The position numbers and the translations under genes were made by a program. Positions 43,673 through 53,168 of a stretch of 64,000 nucleotides of DNA are shown piece by piece. The first letter of the stretch is position 1. Every line of letters begins with the position of its first letter. The stretch spans positions 62,001 through 126,000 of the forward strand of contig CAWDOR010000035.1 in NCBI GenBank assembly GCA_963804045.1. Reading direction: 5' to 3'. Origin of the DNA: Rhodoblastus sp963804045. Its GTDB lineage: Bacteria > Pseudomonadota > Alphaproteobacteria > Rhizobiales > Beijerinckiaceae. The notes beneath the pieces are model-generated. The model was given only the letters and a program-made list of their open reading frames with translations. It did not search any database and had not been told where the DNA came from.

Positions 43673-44246
43673 ATGACCACCGAGACCAATGGCGACACGC
43701 CGCTTTTTTCCCGCCCCATCGTCGTGGACAGCGTCAGCGAAGCCGGCGCCACCCTGCGTCTGGCCGCCAGCCCCGAGGAATGCGCCGCTTTGGCGGAACT
43801 CGACGGCGTCGTCGCCCTGCGCGACGTGATCGTCGAAGCGCAATTGAAGCGCCGGGGGCGCGAGGGGCTGTCGGTCAAGGGCCGGGTGAGCGCGATCGTC
43901 ACCCAGCTCTGCGTGGTGACGTTGGAGCCTTTCGAGGCCCCGGTCGATGAAAGCTTCGAGGTCGCCTTCGCGCCCCAGGCCGAGGCCGAGGCGGCCTACG
44001 CCAAGGCCATGGCCGAGATCGAGGCGGCGCTCGACAAGGCCCGCGCCCTGGCCGAACAGCCAGAATCCGCCGGACCCGATCCTCGACGGCAAGGTCGATC
44101 TGGGCGCGCTGGCCAGCGAATTCCTGGCTCTGGGTCTCGATCCGCATCCGCGCAAGCCGGGCGCGCAATTCGCCGAAGTCAGCGAGGACGCGGACGAAGC
44201 CAAGCCGTCGCCCTTCGCCGCCTTGGCGCGATTGAAGAAGGACTGA
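43673..44246 (+). CDS. yceD: YceD/DUF177 family protein, one-base frameshift
   Basis: A 190-residue protein when repaired. YceD proteins are linked to 23S rRNA and often sit before plsX. The central Cys segment V-T-Q-L-C-V-V-T-L-E-P-F is intact. As written the frame is lost around 44055-44068. One base fewer gives P-D-P-I-L-D-G-K-V-D-L-G-A-L-A-S-E-F, the conserved C-terminus, and ends K-K-D at 44246. The site abuts an intact GAATC (44063-44067). The exact inserted base cannot be fixed because the linker before it is poorly conserved. Confidence 0.82.
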
Positions 44247-44392
44247 CTCCCTGTCTTTTAAGGATTCGGAAGAAAGAGCCGGAGGGATGATCGCCTTCCG
44301 CACGCTTTGGGCTTGCCAACGCCCGCGCAAAAGCTATTGTCGCGCGCCCATCGGCGCGGCCGGCGGACGAAGAAAAGGATCGGGACTAAGGG

Positions 44393-45526
44393 ATGGTTGA
44401 GCCTGTGCGGATCGCGCTCGACGCCATGGGCGGCGATTTCGGCCCATCGGTGGTCATTCCGGGCGCGGCGCAATTTCTGGAACGCAAGCCGGATTCCACT
44501 TTCATCATTTTTGGCGACAGGGACAAGATCGCCCCCTATCTCGCCCAGGCGCCGAAACTGGCGGCGGCGAGCCGGGTGGTCCATACCGATGTCGCCGTGG
44601 GCATGGCCGACAAGCCGAGCCAGGCGCTGCGCGCCGGACGGCGAGTGTCGTCGATGTGGATGGCGATCGAGGCGGTGAAGAGCGGGGAGGCCGATTGCGC
44701 GGTTTCCGCCGGCAATACCGGCGCGCTCATGGCCATGTCCAAGGTCTGCCTGCGCACCATGGCGCAAATCGAGCGCCCGGCGCTGGCCGCGATCTGGCCA
44801 ACGCTGCGCGATCGCTCGATCGTGCTCGACGTCGGCGCCACCATAGGCGCCGACGCCCAGCAATATGTCGATCTCGCCATGATGGGCGCGGCCATGGCGC
44901 GCGCGCTGTTCAATCTCGAGCGGCCCACCGTCGGCCTGCTCAATGTCGGCACCGAAGAGGTCAAGGGCATAGAGGAGGTCAAGGCCGCCTCGCGCCTGCT
45001 GCAGGACATCAATTCGCCCCTGCTCGACTATCGCGGCTTCGTCGAGGGCGACGATATAGGCCGGGGCACGGTCGATGTGGTGGTGACCGAAGGCTTTACC
45101 GGCAATATCGCGTTGAAGACCGCCGAGGGCACGGCGCGACAGATCGCCTCCTATCTGCGTCAGGGCCTGTCGAAAAACTGGGTCAACAAGATCGGGGCCT
45201 TCATCGCCCGTTCGGCTTTTGTCGAACTCAAGGCTAAATTGTCGCCGCGCGAGGTCAGCGGCGCCGTGCTGCTCGGCCTCGACGGCGTGGTCATCAAGGG
45301 CCATGGCGGCATTGACGCCGACGGCCTTTCCGGGGCGATCGAAATCGGCCACGGCATGGTGCGCCACGGGCTGCTGGAAAAAATTCGCGACATGATGCTG
45401 CTGGCGGAAGAACACGCAGCCCTGCGCGCGACCAATGAAAGCGCGGCGGCGCGCGCGGCCCAACAGCCTGCGGCGGCGCGCGCCGCCGAGGGGGCCGCGG
45501 CGCAACCCGAAGAAACAGGACATTGA
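44393..45526 (+). CDS. plsX: Phosphate acyltransferase PlsX
   Basis: A 377-residue enzyme that converts acyl-ACP to acyl-phosphate for phospholipid synthesis. It has the N-terminal I-A-L-D-A-M-G-G-D-F-G-P, the S-A-G-N-T-G-A-L-M motif and G-F-T-G-N-I-A-L-K-T-A-E-G. The last 30 residues are an Ala-rich extension that follows the conserved core. Its TGA (45524-45526) lies one base before the GTG of fabH, so the two are translated together. Confidence 0.96.
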   Translation: MVEPVRIALDAMGGDFGPSVVIPGAAQFLERKPDSTFIIFGDRDKIAPYLAQAPKLAAASRVVHTDVAVGMADKPSQALRAGRRVSSMWMAIEAVKSGEADCAVSAGNTGALMAMSKVCLRTMAQIERPALAAIWPTLRDRSIVLDVGATIGADAQQYVDLAMMGAAMARALFNLERPTVGLLNVGTEEVKGIEEVKAASRLLQDINSPLLDYRGFVEGDDIGRGTVDVVVTEGFTGNIALKTAEGTARQIASYLRQGLSKNWVNKIGAFIARSAFVELKAKLSPREVSGAVLLGLDGVVIKGHGGIDADGLSGAIEIGHGMVRHGLLEKIRDMMLLAEEHAALRATNESAAARAAQQPAAARAAEGAAAQPEETGH

Positions 45527-45527
45527 T

Positions 45528-46514
45528 GTGAGCGGGGAAAACAAAGGGTTGCGCGCGGTGGTCAAGGGCGTCGGTTCGGCCCTGCCGAAGCTGTGCGTGA
45601 CCAACAAGGATCTGGAGGCCAAGGTCGAAACCAGCGACGACTGGATCGTGCAGCGCACCGGCATCAGGCAGCGCTATATCGCCGGCGAAGGCGAGACCAC
45701 CTCCACGCTCGGCCTGGCGGCGGCCCGCGCCGCCCTCGACAAGGCCGGCCTGACTGCCGACGATATCGACCTGATCGTCGTCGCCACCTCAACTCCAGAT
45801 TACACGTTTCCATCCGTCGCCACCCAGATTCAGGCGGGGCTAGGCCTGACAAAGGGCGTGGCCTTCGATCTTCAGGCGGTCTGCGCCGGCTTTGTCTTCG
45901 CCGTCGCCACGGCGGAAAAGTTTTTAGCCTCCGGTTCGCATAAAAGGGCGCTGGTGATCGGCGCCGAGACCTTTTCGCGCATTCTCGACTGGCAGGACCG
46001 CACCACCTGCGTGCTGTTTGGCGACGGCGCCGGCGCGATCGTGCTTGTCGCTGAAGAAACCAGCGGCGAAAAGCCGCAGGGCGTGCTGACCACGCAATTG
46101 CGCAGCGACGGACGCCATCGCGCCAAGCTTTATGTCGATGGCGGCCCCTCCTCGACCGGGACGGTCGGCCATTTGCGCATGGAAGGCAAGGAAGTGTTCC
46201 GCTTCGCCGTGGGCCAGGTGACGGACGTTATGGCCGAAGCTTTCACCGCCGCTGGCTTGAGCGCCGCCGATCTCGACTGGTTTGTCCCGCATCAGGCCAA
46301 TCGCCGGATCATCGACGCTTCCGCGCAGAAATTCGGCATCCCCCCTGGAAAAGTGGTCACCACCGTGCAGGATCACGGCAATACGTCCGCGGCCTCGATT
46401 CCGCTGGCGCTCGCGGTGGCTTGCGACGACGGACGAATCAAGCCGGGCGATCTGGTGATGATCGAAGCCATTGGCGGCGGATTTACTTGGGGCTCCGCGC
46501 TGATTCGCTGGTAA
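45528..46514 (+). CDS. fabH: 3-oxoacyl-ACP synthase III (FabH)
   Basis: A 328-residue ketosynthase III that starts fatty-acid synthesis by condensing acetyl-CoA with malonyl-ACP. The triad is complete: Cys in Q-A-V-C-A-G-F, His in V-P-H-Q-A-N-R-R, Asn in H-G-N-T-S-A-A-S. It starts at GTG 45528, one base after the plsX stop. The longer in-frame start at 45435 lies inside plsX and is not needed for family length. Confidence 0.96.
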   Translation: MSGENKGLRAVVKGVGSALPKLCVTNKDLEAKVETSDDWIVQRTGIRQRYIAGEGETTSTLGLAAARAALDKAGLTADDIDLIVVATSTPDYTFPSVATQIQAGLGLTKGVAFDLQAVCAGFVFAVATAEKFLASGSHKRALVIGAETFSRILDWQDRTTCVLFGDGAGAIVLVAEETSGEKPQGVLTTQLRSDGRHRAKLYVDGGPSSTGTVGHLRMEGKEVFRFAVGQVTDVMAEAFTAAGLSAADLDWFVPHQANRRIIDASAQKFGIPPGKVVTTVQDHGNTSAASIPLALAVACDDGRIKPGDLVMIEAIGGGFTWGSALIRW

Positions 46515-46747
46515 TACCCGGCGCGGGTGGAAATTTTGCTTCAAAATCAGTTCAAACTGTTGGCTAGTCAGGGTTTTTCGACTTGACCATCGCCTCCGCA
46601 CGTCGTAAGTTGCGAGTCGGTCGCGGATCGCCATTGGCCTTTTGCAAAATCCGGGACCGCTAGGCTTTGTCGCCTGTTGCGACGTGAGAGGGGATTTCCT
46701 GAGCGTCGCATCGCCATTGGGTCAATTCATTCAAAAAGGTGGGGTCA

Positions 46748-47116
46748 ATGTCCGCCAGTTCGCTTTCAGTCGATTCTTCTCATGCCTCGCTTCACGCCGG
46801 CGCCGATGGCGCGGCGGACGATAAGCGCACGATCACCCGATCCGATCTCGCCGAGGCGATTTTTCGCCGCATCGGCCTGTCGCGGATGGAATCGGCGCAA
46901 TTGGTGGAAATGGTGATCGACGAGATCAGCGCCGCCGTGGCGCGCGGCGAGAATGTCAAGCTGTCGAGCTTCGGCACGTTTTTGCAGCGCTCGAAGCGCG
47001 AGCGCGTGGGGCGCAATCCCAAGACCGGCGTCGAGGCGAAAATCACGCCGCGCAAGGTTCTGGTGTTCCGCGCCTCCCATATCATGCGCGCGCGGATGAA
47101 CGGCCAGGAGGGCTGA
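46748..47116 (+). CDS. ihfA: Integration host factor alpha subunit
   Basis: A 122-residue DNA-bending protein. The HU/IHF fold runs from about residue 27: T-R-S-D-L-A-E-A-I-F-R-R-I-G-L-S-R, F-G-T-F-L-Q-R-S-K-R, and the R-N-P-K-T-G-V-E-A-K-I arm that inserts into the minor groove. The N-terminal 25 residues are an Ala/Ser-rich extension. ATG 46748 has AAGGTGGGG upstream. It would pair with IhfB, which is not in the window. It follows fabH after 233 bases. Confidence 0.93.
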   Translation: MSASSLSVDSSHASLHAGADGAADDKRTITRSDLAEAIFRRIGLSRMESAQLVEMVIDEISAAVARGENVKLSSFGTFLQRSKRERVGRNPKTGVEAKITPRKVLVFRASHIMRARMNGQEG

Positions 47117-47215
47117 TCCGCGGCGAATTTCTCTGGACAAGCGGCGGATTAAGCTGAAAATTCCGATCCCGTCCCAGGCCGCCGCCGAAAGGCGGGAGAG
47201 GCGGAGCGCGAAAAA

Positions 47216-47683
47216 ATGGAAAAAACGGTGGAGGCCTTCCGCACCATTGGCGAAGTGGCCGATGAACTGGACCTGCCGCAGCATGTGCTGCGATTCTGGG
47301 AGACCAAATTCACCCAGATCCGTCCGGTGAAACGCGCCGGCGGCCGGCGCTATTACCGGCCGGACGACATCAGGCTGGTCGCGGCGATTCGCGTGCTGCT
47401 CTACAGCGAAGGCTATACGATCAAGGGCGTGCAGCGCATCCTGAAGGAACAGGGCGTGCGCGCTGTGATCGACGCGTCCGCGGCCGGCCGTTCGGCGGCG
47501 CCGGCCTCCGTCCTTGCGCCCACAAGTGTTGCGCCCACAGGTGTCGCGCCCGCCGGCGCGACCCTCGCGGCTGCGGCCGCGCCGCCGGCCAGGCCGGCGG
47601 AGGGGGGCTTTTCGCCGGAAAATCGCCACCGGCTGGAGGCGGTTCTCGCCGAATTGACGGAATGCGCCCGTTTGCTGGCGTGA
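47216..47683 (+). CDS. MerR family transcriptional regulator
   Basis: A 155-residue MerR-type regulator: F-R-T-I-G-E-V-A-D-E-L-D-L-P-Q-H-V-L-R-F-W-E (in shorter blocks) and R-R-Y-Y-R-P-D-D-I form the winged helix. Next comes G-Y-T-I-K-G-V-Q-R-I-L-K. An Ala/Pro-rich linker and a short final helix follow; the long MerR dimer helix and effector Cys are absent. This gene follows ihfA in Rhizobiales generally. The target is unknown. Confidence 0.9.
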   Translation: MEKTVEAFRTIGEVADELDLPQHVLRFWETKFTQIRPVKRAGGRRYYRPDDIRLVAAIRVLLYSEGYTIKGVQRILKEQGVRAVIDASAAGRSAAPASVLAPTSVAPTGVAPAGATLAAAAAPPARPAEGGFSPENRHRLEAVLAELTECARLLA

Positions 47684-47748
47684 TCTTGCGACTTTTTTGC
47701 GTCGGGCGCGTTGCCAGCGCGAAAAGGCTTCTCTATAAGGCGGGCAGT

Positions 47749-47826
47749 CGGAGTGTAGCGCAGCCCGGTTAGCGCACTAGTCTGGGGGACTAGGGGTCGT
47801 GGGTTCGAATCCCGCCACTCCGACCA
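47749..47826 (+). tRNA. tRNA-Pro, anticodon GGG
   Basis: The acceptor stem CGGAGTG pairs with CACTCCG, and the CCA end is encoded. The D arm is around GCGCAGCCCGGTTAGCGC. The anticodon stem CTAGT/ACTAG encloses loop CTGGGGG with anticodon GGG. The T arm contains GGTTCGAATCC. It follows the MerR gene, as usual in the order. Confidence 0.95.
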
Positions 47827-47906
47827 TTTCACCACTTATTGTCGATGAATTGTTTTCCCGCTCGGTTTTCGGCGGGCTTGGACGCTGACCGGCGCGCCGC
47901 CTTTCC

Positions 47907-49983
47907 CTATTCGTAGCGCAGGGCCTCGATGGGATCGAGGCTGGAAGCTTTTCGCGCGGGGTAATAGCCGAAGAACACACCGACCGCCGCCGAGAACAGG
48001 AAGCCGCCCGCCACGGCGGTCAGCGACAGGGGCGCCCGCCAGCCAAAGCCGATCGAAATGATCTCGGCGATGGCGACGCCCGCGCCAATGCCGGCGAGAC
48101 CGCCGCTGACCGAGAGAATCACGGCTTCGGCGAGGAATTGCAGGAGCACATGGAGGCGCCGCGCGCCAATGGCCATGCGCAGTCCGATTTCCCGCGTGCG
48201 CTCGGTGACGGAGACCAGCAGAATATTCATGATGCCAATGCCGCCGACCAGCAGCGAGATCGAGGCGACGGCGGCCAGCAGCAGCGCCATGATGCGGCTG
48301 CTGTTTTCCGCGGTTTCCGCGTATTGGCTGAGGTTGCGCACGGAAAAGTCCTTGGGGTCGCCGGCTTTCAGGCGATGTCGGCGCGTCAAGGTCTCGCTCG
48401 CCTGGTCGATCGCCGTCTGCACCAGCGCCGAACTCGCCGCCTGGACATAGATCTGGTTGGCGTAGCCGGTCAGGCGCGGCTGAAGATTGTAAGGGTTGGG
48501 ATCGGGCAGATAGGCCCAGTTGAGCGGCGCCTGCGCCTGAGTCGGCGCTGCGGCCCCCAAAACCTTGCGTTCGGCAGTGGTGAAGGGCGTCATCACCAGA
48601 TCGTCCTGGTCCTGGCCGAAGGCCGACTGGCCTTTGGCGGCGAGGACGCCGATCACGCGCAGCGGCGTGTTCCTGACCTGTATATAGGCGCCGACCGGGT
48701 TTTCGCTCGGGCTGAACAATTGGCGGGCGACCGTTTCGCCAATGAGCGTCACCAGTTCGGCCCGGTCGGAATCCTCCGCCGTGAAGCCGCGACCGGAGGC
48801 GACGCGCCAATTGACGATCGGCGGATAATTGAGGCTGACGCCCTGGATCGTCGTCGCCCAGTTCTGATTGGCGTATTGGACCTGTCCCTGCTGGCGGATG
48901 AGATAGCCGACTTGGGCGACGGCGGAATCCTCGCGCCGGATGGCGTGCGCGTCCTGGAGGGTCAGAGTGCTGGCGCTGCCGGAGCCGCCGCGCATGCCGC
49001 CGCTGGAGACCGCGCCGGGCAGGATCACCACCATATTGGCGCCAAGCCCCTCGATCTGCTGGCGCACCGCGTCATTGGCGCCGTCGCCGACTGCGACCAT
49101 GACGATCAAGGCGGCGACGCCAATGAACACGCCGAGCATGGTTAGCGCGGAGCGCATCATGTTGCGGCCAATGGCCTGCACGGCGGCGGCGGCGATCATC
49201 AGGCCAAAGGACGAGAAACCGCTGGAGGAGGGCGTTCGCGGCTGGGGCGCCGCGTTTGAAACGGGCAAGGGCGCGCGCTGCGGGCGGGTGCGCGCATCGC
49301 CAATGATCTCGCCGTCGCGCATGGTCACGAGTTGGTCGGCATAGGCGGCTATGTCGGATTCATGGGTGACGACGACAATGGTCACGCCCTGGTCGCGGTT
49401 CAGTCGCGTGAGAGTTCTCCATGATCTCATGCGAGGTTTTGGTGTCGAGATTGCCGGTAGGTTCGTCGGCGAGCAGCAGGCTCGGCGCATTGATCAAGGC
49501 GCGGGCTATGGCGACGCGCTGCTGCTGGCCGCCGGACAGCTGGTTGGGCATATTGGCCTCGCGCGCGCCAAGGCCCAGGAATTCGAGAGATTTTTGCGCC
49601 CGCGCGCGCCGCGTCGCGCCGTCCGCCGGGCCGGCGGCGGCGTAATAGAGCGGCAGGCCAACATTTTCCAGCGCGCTGGTGCGCGCCAGCAGATTGAAGC
49701 TCTGGAAGACGAAGCCGAGCCTTTCGCTGCGGATGCGCGCCAAGGCGGGTTCGTCGAGGCCGGCGACATCGACGCCGTCGAGATAATAATGGCCGCTGGT
49801 GGGACGGTCGAGACAGCCAAGGATCGCCATCAGCGTCGATTTTCCCGAGCCCGACGAGCCCATGATGGCGACGAACTCGCCGCGCTCTACGGTCAGGCTG
49901 ACCGAGCGCAGGGCGCGCACCTCGACATCGCCGACGACGAAAGTCCGCGTGAGCTGTTCGACTTTCAGGACAGGGTGCGACAT
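47907..49983 (-). CDS. MacB-like ABC exporter (ATPase-permease), one-base frameshift
   Basis: A 691-residue MacB-type half transporter when repaired. The N-terminal ATPase has G-S-S-G-S-G-K-S-T, L-S-G-G-Q-Q-Q-R and L-L-A-D-E-P-T-G-N-L-D. An extra base at 49412-49417 (GAGTTC) then shifts the frame; removing it gives H-E-I-M-E-T-L-T-R-L-N-R-D-Q-G and V-V-V-T-H-E. The permease has the first helix near T-M-L-G-V-F-I-G-V-A, a long periplasmic domain and three C-terminal helices with G-G-I-G-I-M-N-I-L-L-V-S-V. With the adaptor upstream and an outer-membrane channel it would export a peptide, siderophore or drug. Confidence 0.88.
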
Positions 49984-50010
49984 ATCACGTCCAGCTGCGA
50001 TAATTTAACG

Positions 50011-51234
50011 TCAACGGGCGAGTGCGCGCGCCTCGCCGACAAGAATCCTATCGCCTTCCTTGACATCGCCTTGACGGATTTCGGTGAAATTGTCGTCGTC
50101 GAGTCCGGCGACAATGTCGATGGCGACCGGCTTGTCGTCGCGCAACGCCCAAAGCCGCGCCCCGCCGGGCGCGACCGGCGCCGGCGCGCCCGCGCTCGCC
50201 GGCGTGAAGCGCAAGGCCTGGTTGGGCGCGCGCAGGACATTGACGCGCTGGTCGAGGACGATCCGCGTTTCGGCGGTCATGCCCGGCTTCAGCGCCAGAT
50301 CCTTGTTGTCGACGCTGACCACGGCGTCATAGGTCACGACATTCTGCACCGTCTGCGGCGATTGCCGCACCTGGGTGACGGTTCCCGAGAAAACCCGTGT
50401 GGGAAAGGCGTCCACCGTGAATGTGGCCTTGTCGCCCTGCTTGACGCCGCCGATGTCGCTTTCGCTGACATTGGTGTCGACCTGCATCCGCGTCAGATCG
50501 GTGGCGATCAGAAACAGCGTCGGTGTGTTCAGGCTCGACGCCAGCGTCTGGCCCTGGGTGACATTGCGCGAGACCACCGTGCCGTCCACCGGCGAGGTGA
50601 TATTGGTATATTCAAGATTGACATGGGCGGCGGCGAGGACCGCCTGACGCTGATCTATGGTCGCCTGGTCATAGCCGACCTGGGCCTGGGCCTGATCGAC
50701 ATTGCTTTTCGACAGGTCGGCGGCGTCCTTGGCGACCGAGTTTTCCTGGAGCAACACGCGATTGCGATTCCAGTTCAGCTGCGTATAGGCCAGATTGGCC
50801 TGGTCCTTGACCAGTTGCGCCTTGGCCACCGCCAGATCGGCCTTGGCCTGATCGACCAGAGCCTGATAGGGGCGCGGATCGATCTTGGCGCAGACCTGTC
50901 CGGCCTTGACCTGGGTGTTATAATCACAGGAAAGCGTCGTCAGCACCCCAGAGACATAACTGCCGACGATGATCGTCAATTCGGGATTGACCGTGCCGGT
51001 CGCGGTCGCCGTGCGCGTTATGTCGCCACGGGTCGCGGCGGCGCTGACATAATGCGTCGGCGGCGCGGCATGGCCGTAACGCCACAGCAAACCGCCGGCC
51101 ACAAGCAGGAGCGCAAGCCCCACGGCGATCCCTGCGCGCTTTCCCCTAATGGCTGGCGGCGAGACACTGCGTTCCGCCTTCGCGTCGGGCGCAAGCGGAG
51201 CGCCCGTCGCTTGTGGCCGATCCTGTTAAGTCAT
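50011..51234 (-). CDS. MacA/HlyD-like periplasmic adaptor with an in-frame stop at codon 3
   Basis: A membrane fusion protein that would link MacB to an outer-membrane channel. From residue 38 on it is complete: N-terminal membrane anchor, lipoyl and long helical hairpin domains (Y-Q-A-L-V-D-Q-A-K-A-D-L-A), and I-T-S-P-V-D-G-T-V-V-S-R-N-V-T-Q-G-Q-T. The best start is ATG 51234 with GGAGG nine bases upstream, but the third codon is TAA. The frame then stays open through Q-D-R-P-Q ... P-P-A-I-R-G-K-R to the anchor. A GTG at 51123 could restart translation but drops the positive residues before the membrane helix. Either a base error or a true nonsense mutation. Confidence 0.75.
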
Positions 51235-51403
51235 GACGCGCGCCTCCGGCGCTTGGTTCAATCTGTCACAGGGCGAAGCGGCGCCGCCTTGATCTTCAAC
51301 AAACCCCTGGCCGTACGGCAGGTCGAGGCGTTTCGTTGCGCCGCGCTCAAGGTTTGCGCGACATTCTCGGGTCGCTGTCATACAATCTCGCTTCTGTTGA
51401 AAT

Positions 51404-53158
51404 ATGGCTCAGGCAATGAAGATCGCGGACCCCGCACATAGGCTCATCCAGCCGGGAAGGCTCGCCGCGCCAAACCGCTGGGATTTCATCGCCTTTCCGC
51501 TGATTTTCGTCGTTTTCGTCCTGCTGGCGCTGGGCGCCAGGGGGACATTCGCGCCGATTGAATCGATTCAGGCCACGCCTGTGTCGCTCGACCCGGCGTT
51601 CCTGCCCGGCTATGCGGTGCGCACGGTGTTGCGGATGCTCGCGGCCCTGGCGGCGTCGCTGCTGTTCACCCTGACCTATGGAACCTTGGCGGCGAAGAGC
51701 AAACGCGCCGAAATCATCCTGATTCCCATTCTCGACATTCTGCAATCCGTGCCGATCCTCGGCTATATCTCCTTCACCGTCATTTTCTTCATGAACCTGT
51801 TTCCGGGAAGGGTTCTGGGCGCGGAATTCGCCTCGATCTTCGCGGTTTTCACCAGCCAGGCCTGGAACATGGCCTTCAGTTTCTACCAATCGCTGCGCAC
51901 CCTCCCGCACGATCTCGACGAAGCCAGCCGCGCCTTTCATTTTTCCTCCTGGCAGCGCTTCTGGCGGCTCGAAGCGCCTTTCGCCGTGCCCGGCCTGGTC
52001 TGGAACATGATGATGAGCATGTCCGGCGGCTGGTTCTTCGTCGTCGCCTCCGAGGCGATCAGCGTCGGCGACGCCCAGATCGCCCTGCCGGGGGTCGGCT
52101 CCTATGTCGCCCTGGCGATCGAACAGCGGAATCTCCCGGCGATTTTCTGGGCGCTGGGCGCCATGACCCTGGTCATCGCGCTATACGACCAGCTGATGTT
52201 CCGGCCGCTGGTGGTCTGGGCCGACCATTTCCGTTTCGAGCAGGCGGCGGCGCAATCCACGCCGCATTCCTGGTTCCTGATGCTCCTGCAACGCAGCGGA
52301 CTGCTGCGCGCCTCGGTGCGGCCGCTGTCCCTGGCGATGCGCCGGGTTTTGCGCGCGCCCCTTCTCAACGCGACAATTCCCGGACCTGTCGTCGCGGTCG
52401 GCTCCGCGCGGGCGCGGGGCGGCGATCGTCTCTGGACCCTGGCGGCCATCGCGATGGCGCTTGCCGCCACCGGTCTGATCGTCCGCTATATCGCCAGCGA
52501 ACTAGGCCTGAGCGATGTGTTCACGGCGTTTCGCCTTGGCGCCTATACTTTGCTGCGCGTCGCCGTGCTCATTGTCTTGAGTTCGCTCATCTGGGTTCCG
52601 CTGGGCGTGCTGATCGGCCTGAGGCCGCGCCTGGCGGAGAAGCTTCAGCCGTTGGCGCAATTCCTCGCCGCCTTCCCCGCCAATCTGCTGTTTCCCTTTG
52701 TCGTGCTGCTGATCGTCCGCTTCGACCTCAACCCGAACATATGGCTGAGCGCCTTGATGATCCTGGGGACGCAATGGTACATTCTGTTCAATGTCATCGC
52801 GGGAACGACGGCCTATCCGACCGATTTTCTCGAGGCCGCCGATAATTTTCAGATTCACGGCTGGCGATGGTGGCGCAAAGTCATCCTGCCCGGAATCTTC
52901 CCCTATTATGTCACCGGCGCACTCACGGCCTCGGGCGGTTCCTGGAACGCCAGCATTGTGGCCGAATCCGTGTCCTGGGGCCAGACCCATCTCGCCGCGC
53001 AGGGGCTTGGCGCCTATATCGCGGAGATGACGACCAGGGCCGATTATCCGCGCATCGTGCTCGGCATAGCCGTCATGTCGCTTTACGTGATTTTCTTCAA
53101 CCGGGTTCTCTGGCGCCGGCTCTACGCCTATGGCGAAAACCATCTGCGGCTGGATTGA
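51404..53158 (+). CDS. NitT/TauT-type ABC permease with two fused permease domains
   Basis: A 584-residue membrane protein that contains two binding-protein-dependent permease domains in one chain, each with an EAA loop (L-D-E-A-S-R-A-F-H-F-S-S-W-Q-R-F and E-A-A-D-N-F-Q-I-H-G-W-R-W-W). The N-terminal half also has V-P-I-L-G-Y-I-S-F-T. The matching ATPase follows after 10 bases. No substrate-binding protein gene is nearby, so the substrate (often nitrate, sulfonate or similar) is unknown. ATG 51404 has only a weak ribosome site; ATG 51416 is an alternative. Confidence 0.88.
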   Translation: MAQAMKIADPAHRLIQPGRLAAPNRWDFIAFPLIFVVFVLLALGARGTFAPIESIQATPVSLDPAFLPGYAVRTVLRMLAALAASLLFTLTYGTLAAKSKRAEIILIPILDILQSVPILGYISFTVIFFMNLFPGRVLGAEFASIFAVFTSQAWNMAFSFYQSLRTLPHDLDEASRAFHFSSWQRFWRLEAPFAVPGLVWNMMMSMSGGWFFVVASEAISVGDAQIALPGVGSYVALAIEQRNLPAIFWALGAMTLVIALYDQLMFRPLVVWADHFRFEQAAAQSTPHSWFLMLLQRSGLLRASVRPLSLAMRRVLRAPLLNATIPGPVVAVGSARARGGDRLWTLAAIAMALAATGLIVRYIASELGLSDVFTAFRLGAYTLLRVAVLIVLSSLIWVPLGVLIGLRPRLAEKLQPLAQFLAAFPANLLFPFVVLLIVRFDLNPNIWLSALMILGTQWYILFNVIAGTTAYPTDFLEAADNFQIHGWRWWRKVILPGIFPYYVTGALTASGGSWNASIVAESVSWGQTHLAAQGLGAYIAEMTTRADYPRIVLGIAVMSLYVIFFNRVLWRRLYAYGENHLRLD

Positions 53159-53168
53159 GAGGCGAGAC

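Noticed and set aside
668..49417. Programmed ribosomal frameshifting as the cause of the split genes
   Set aside because: Seven unrelated genes are affected, the shift is always one extra base, there is no slippery heptamer with a following stem, and the sites share GAANTC instead.
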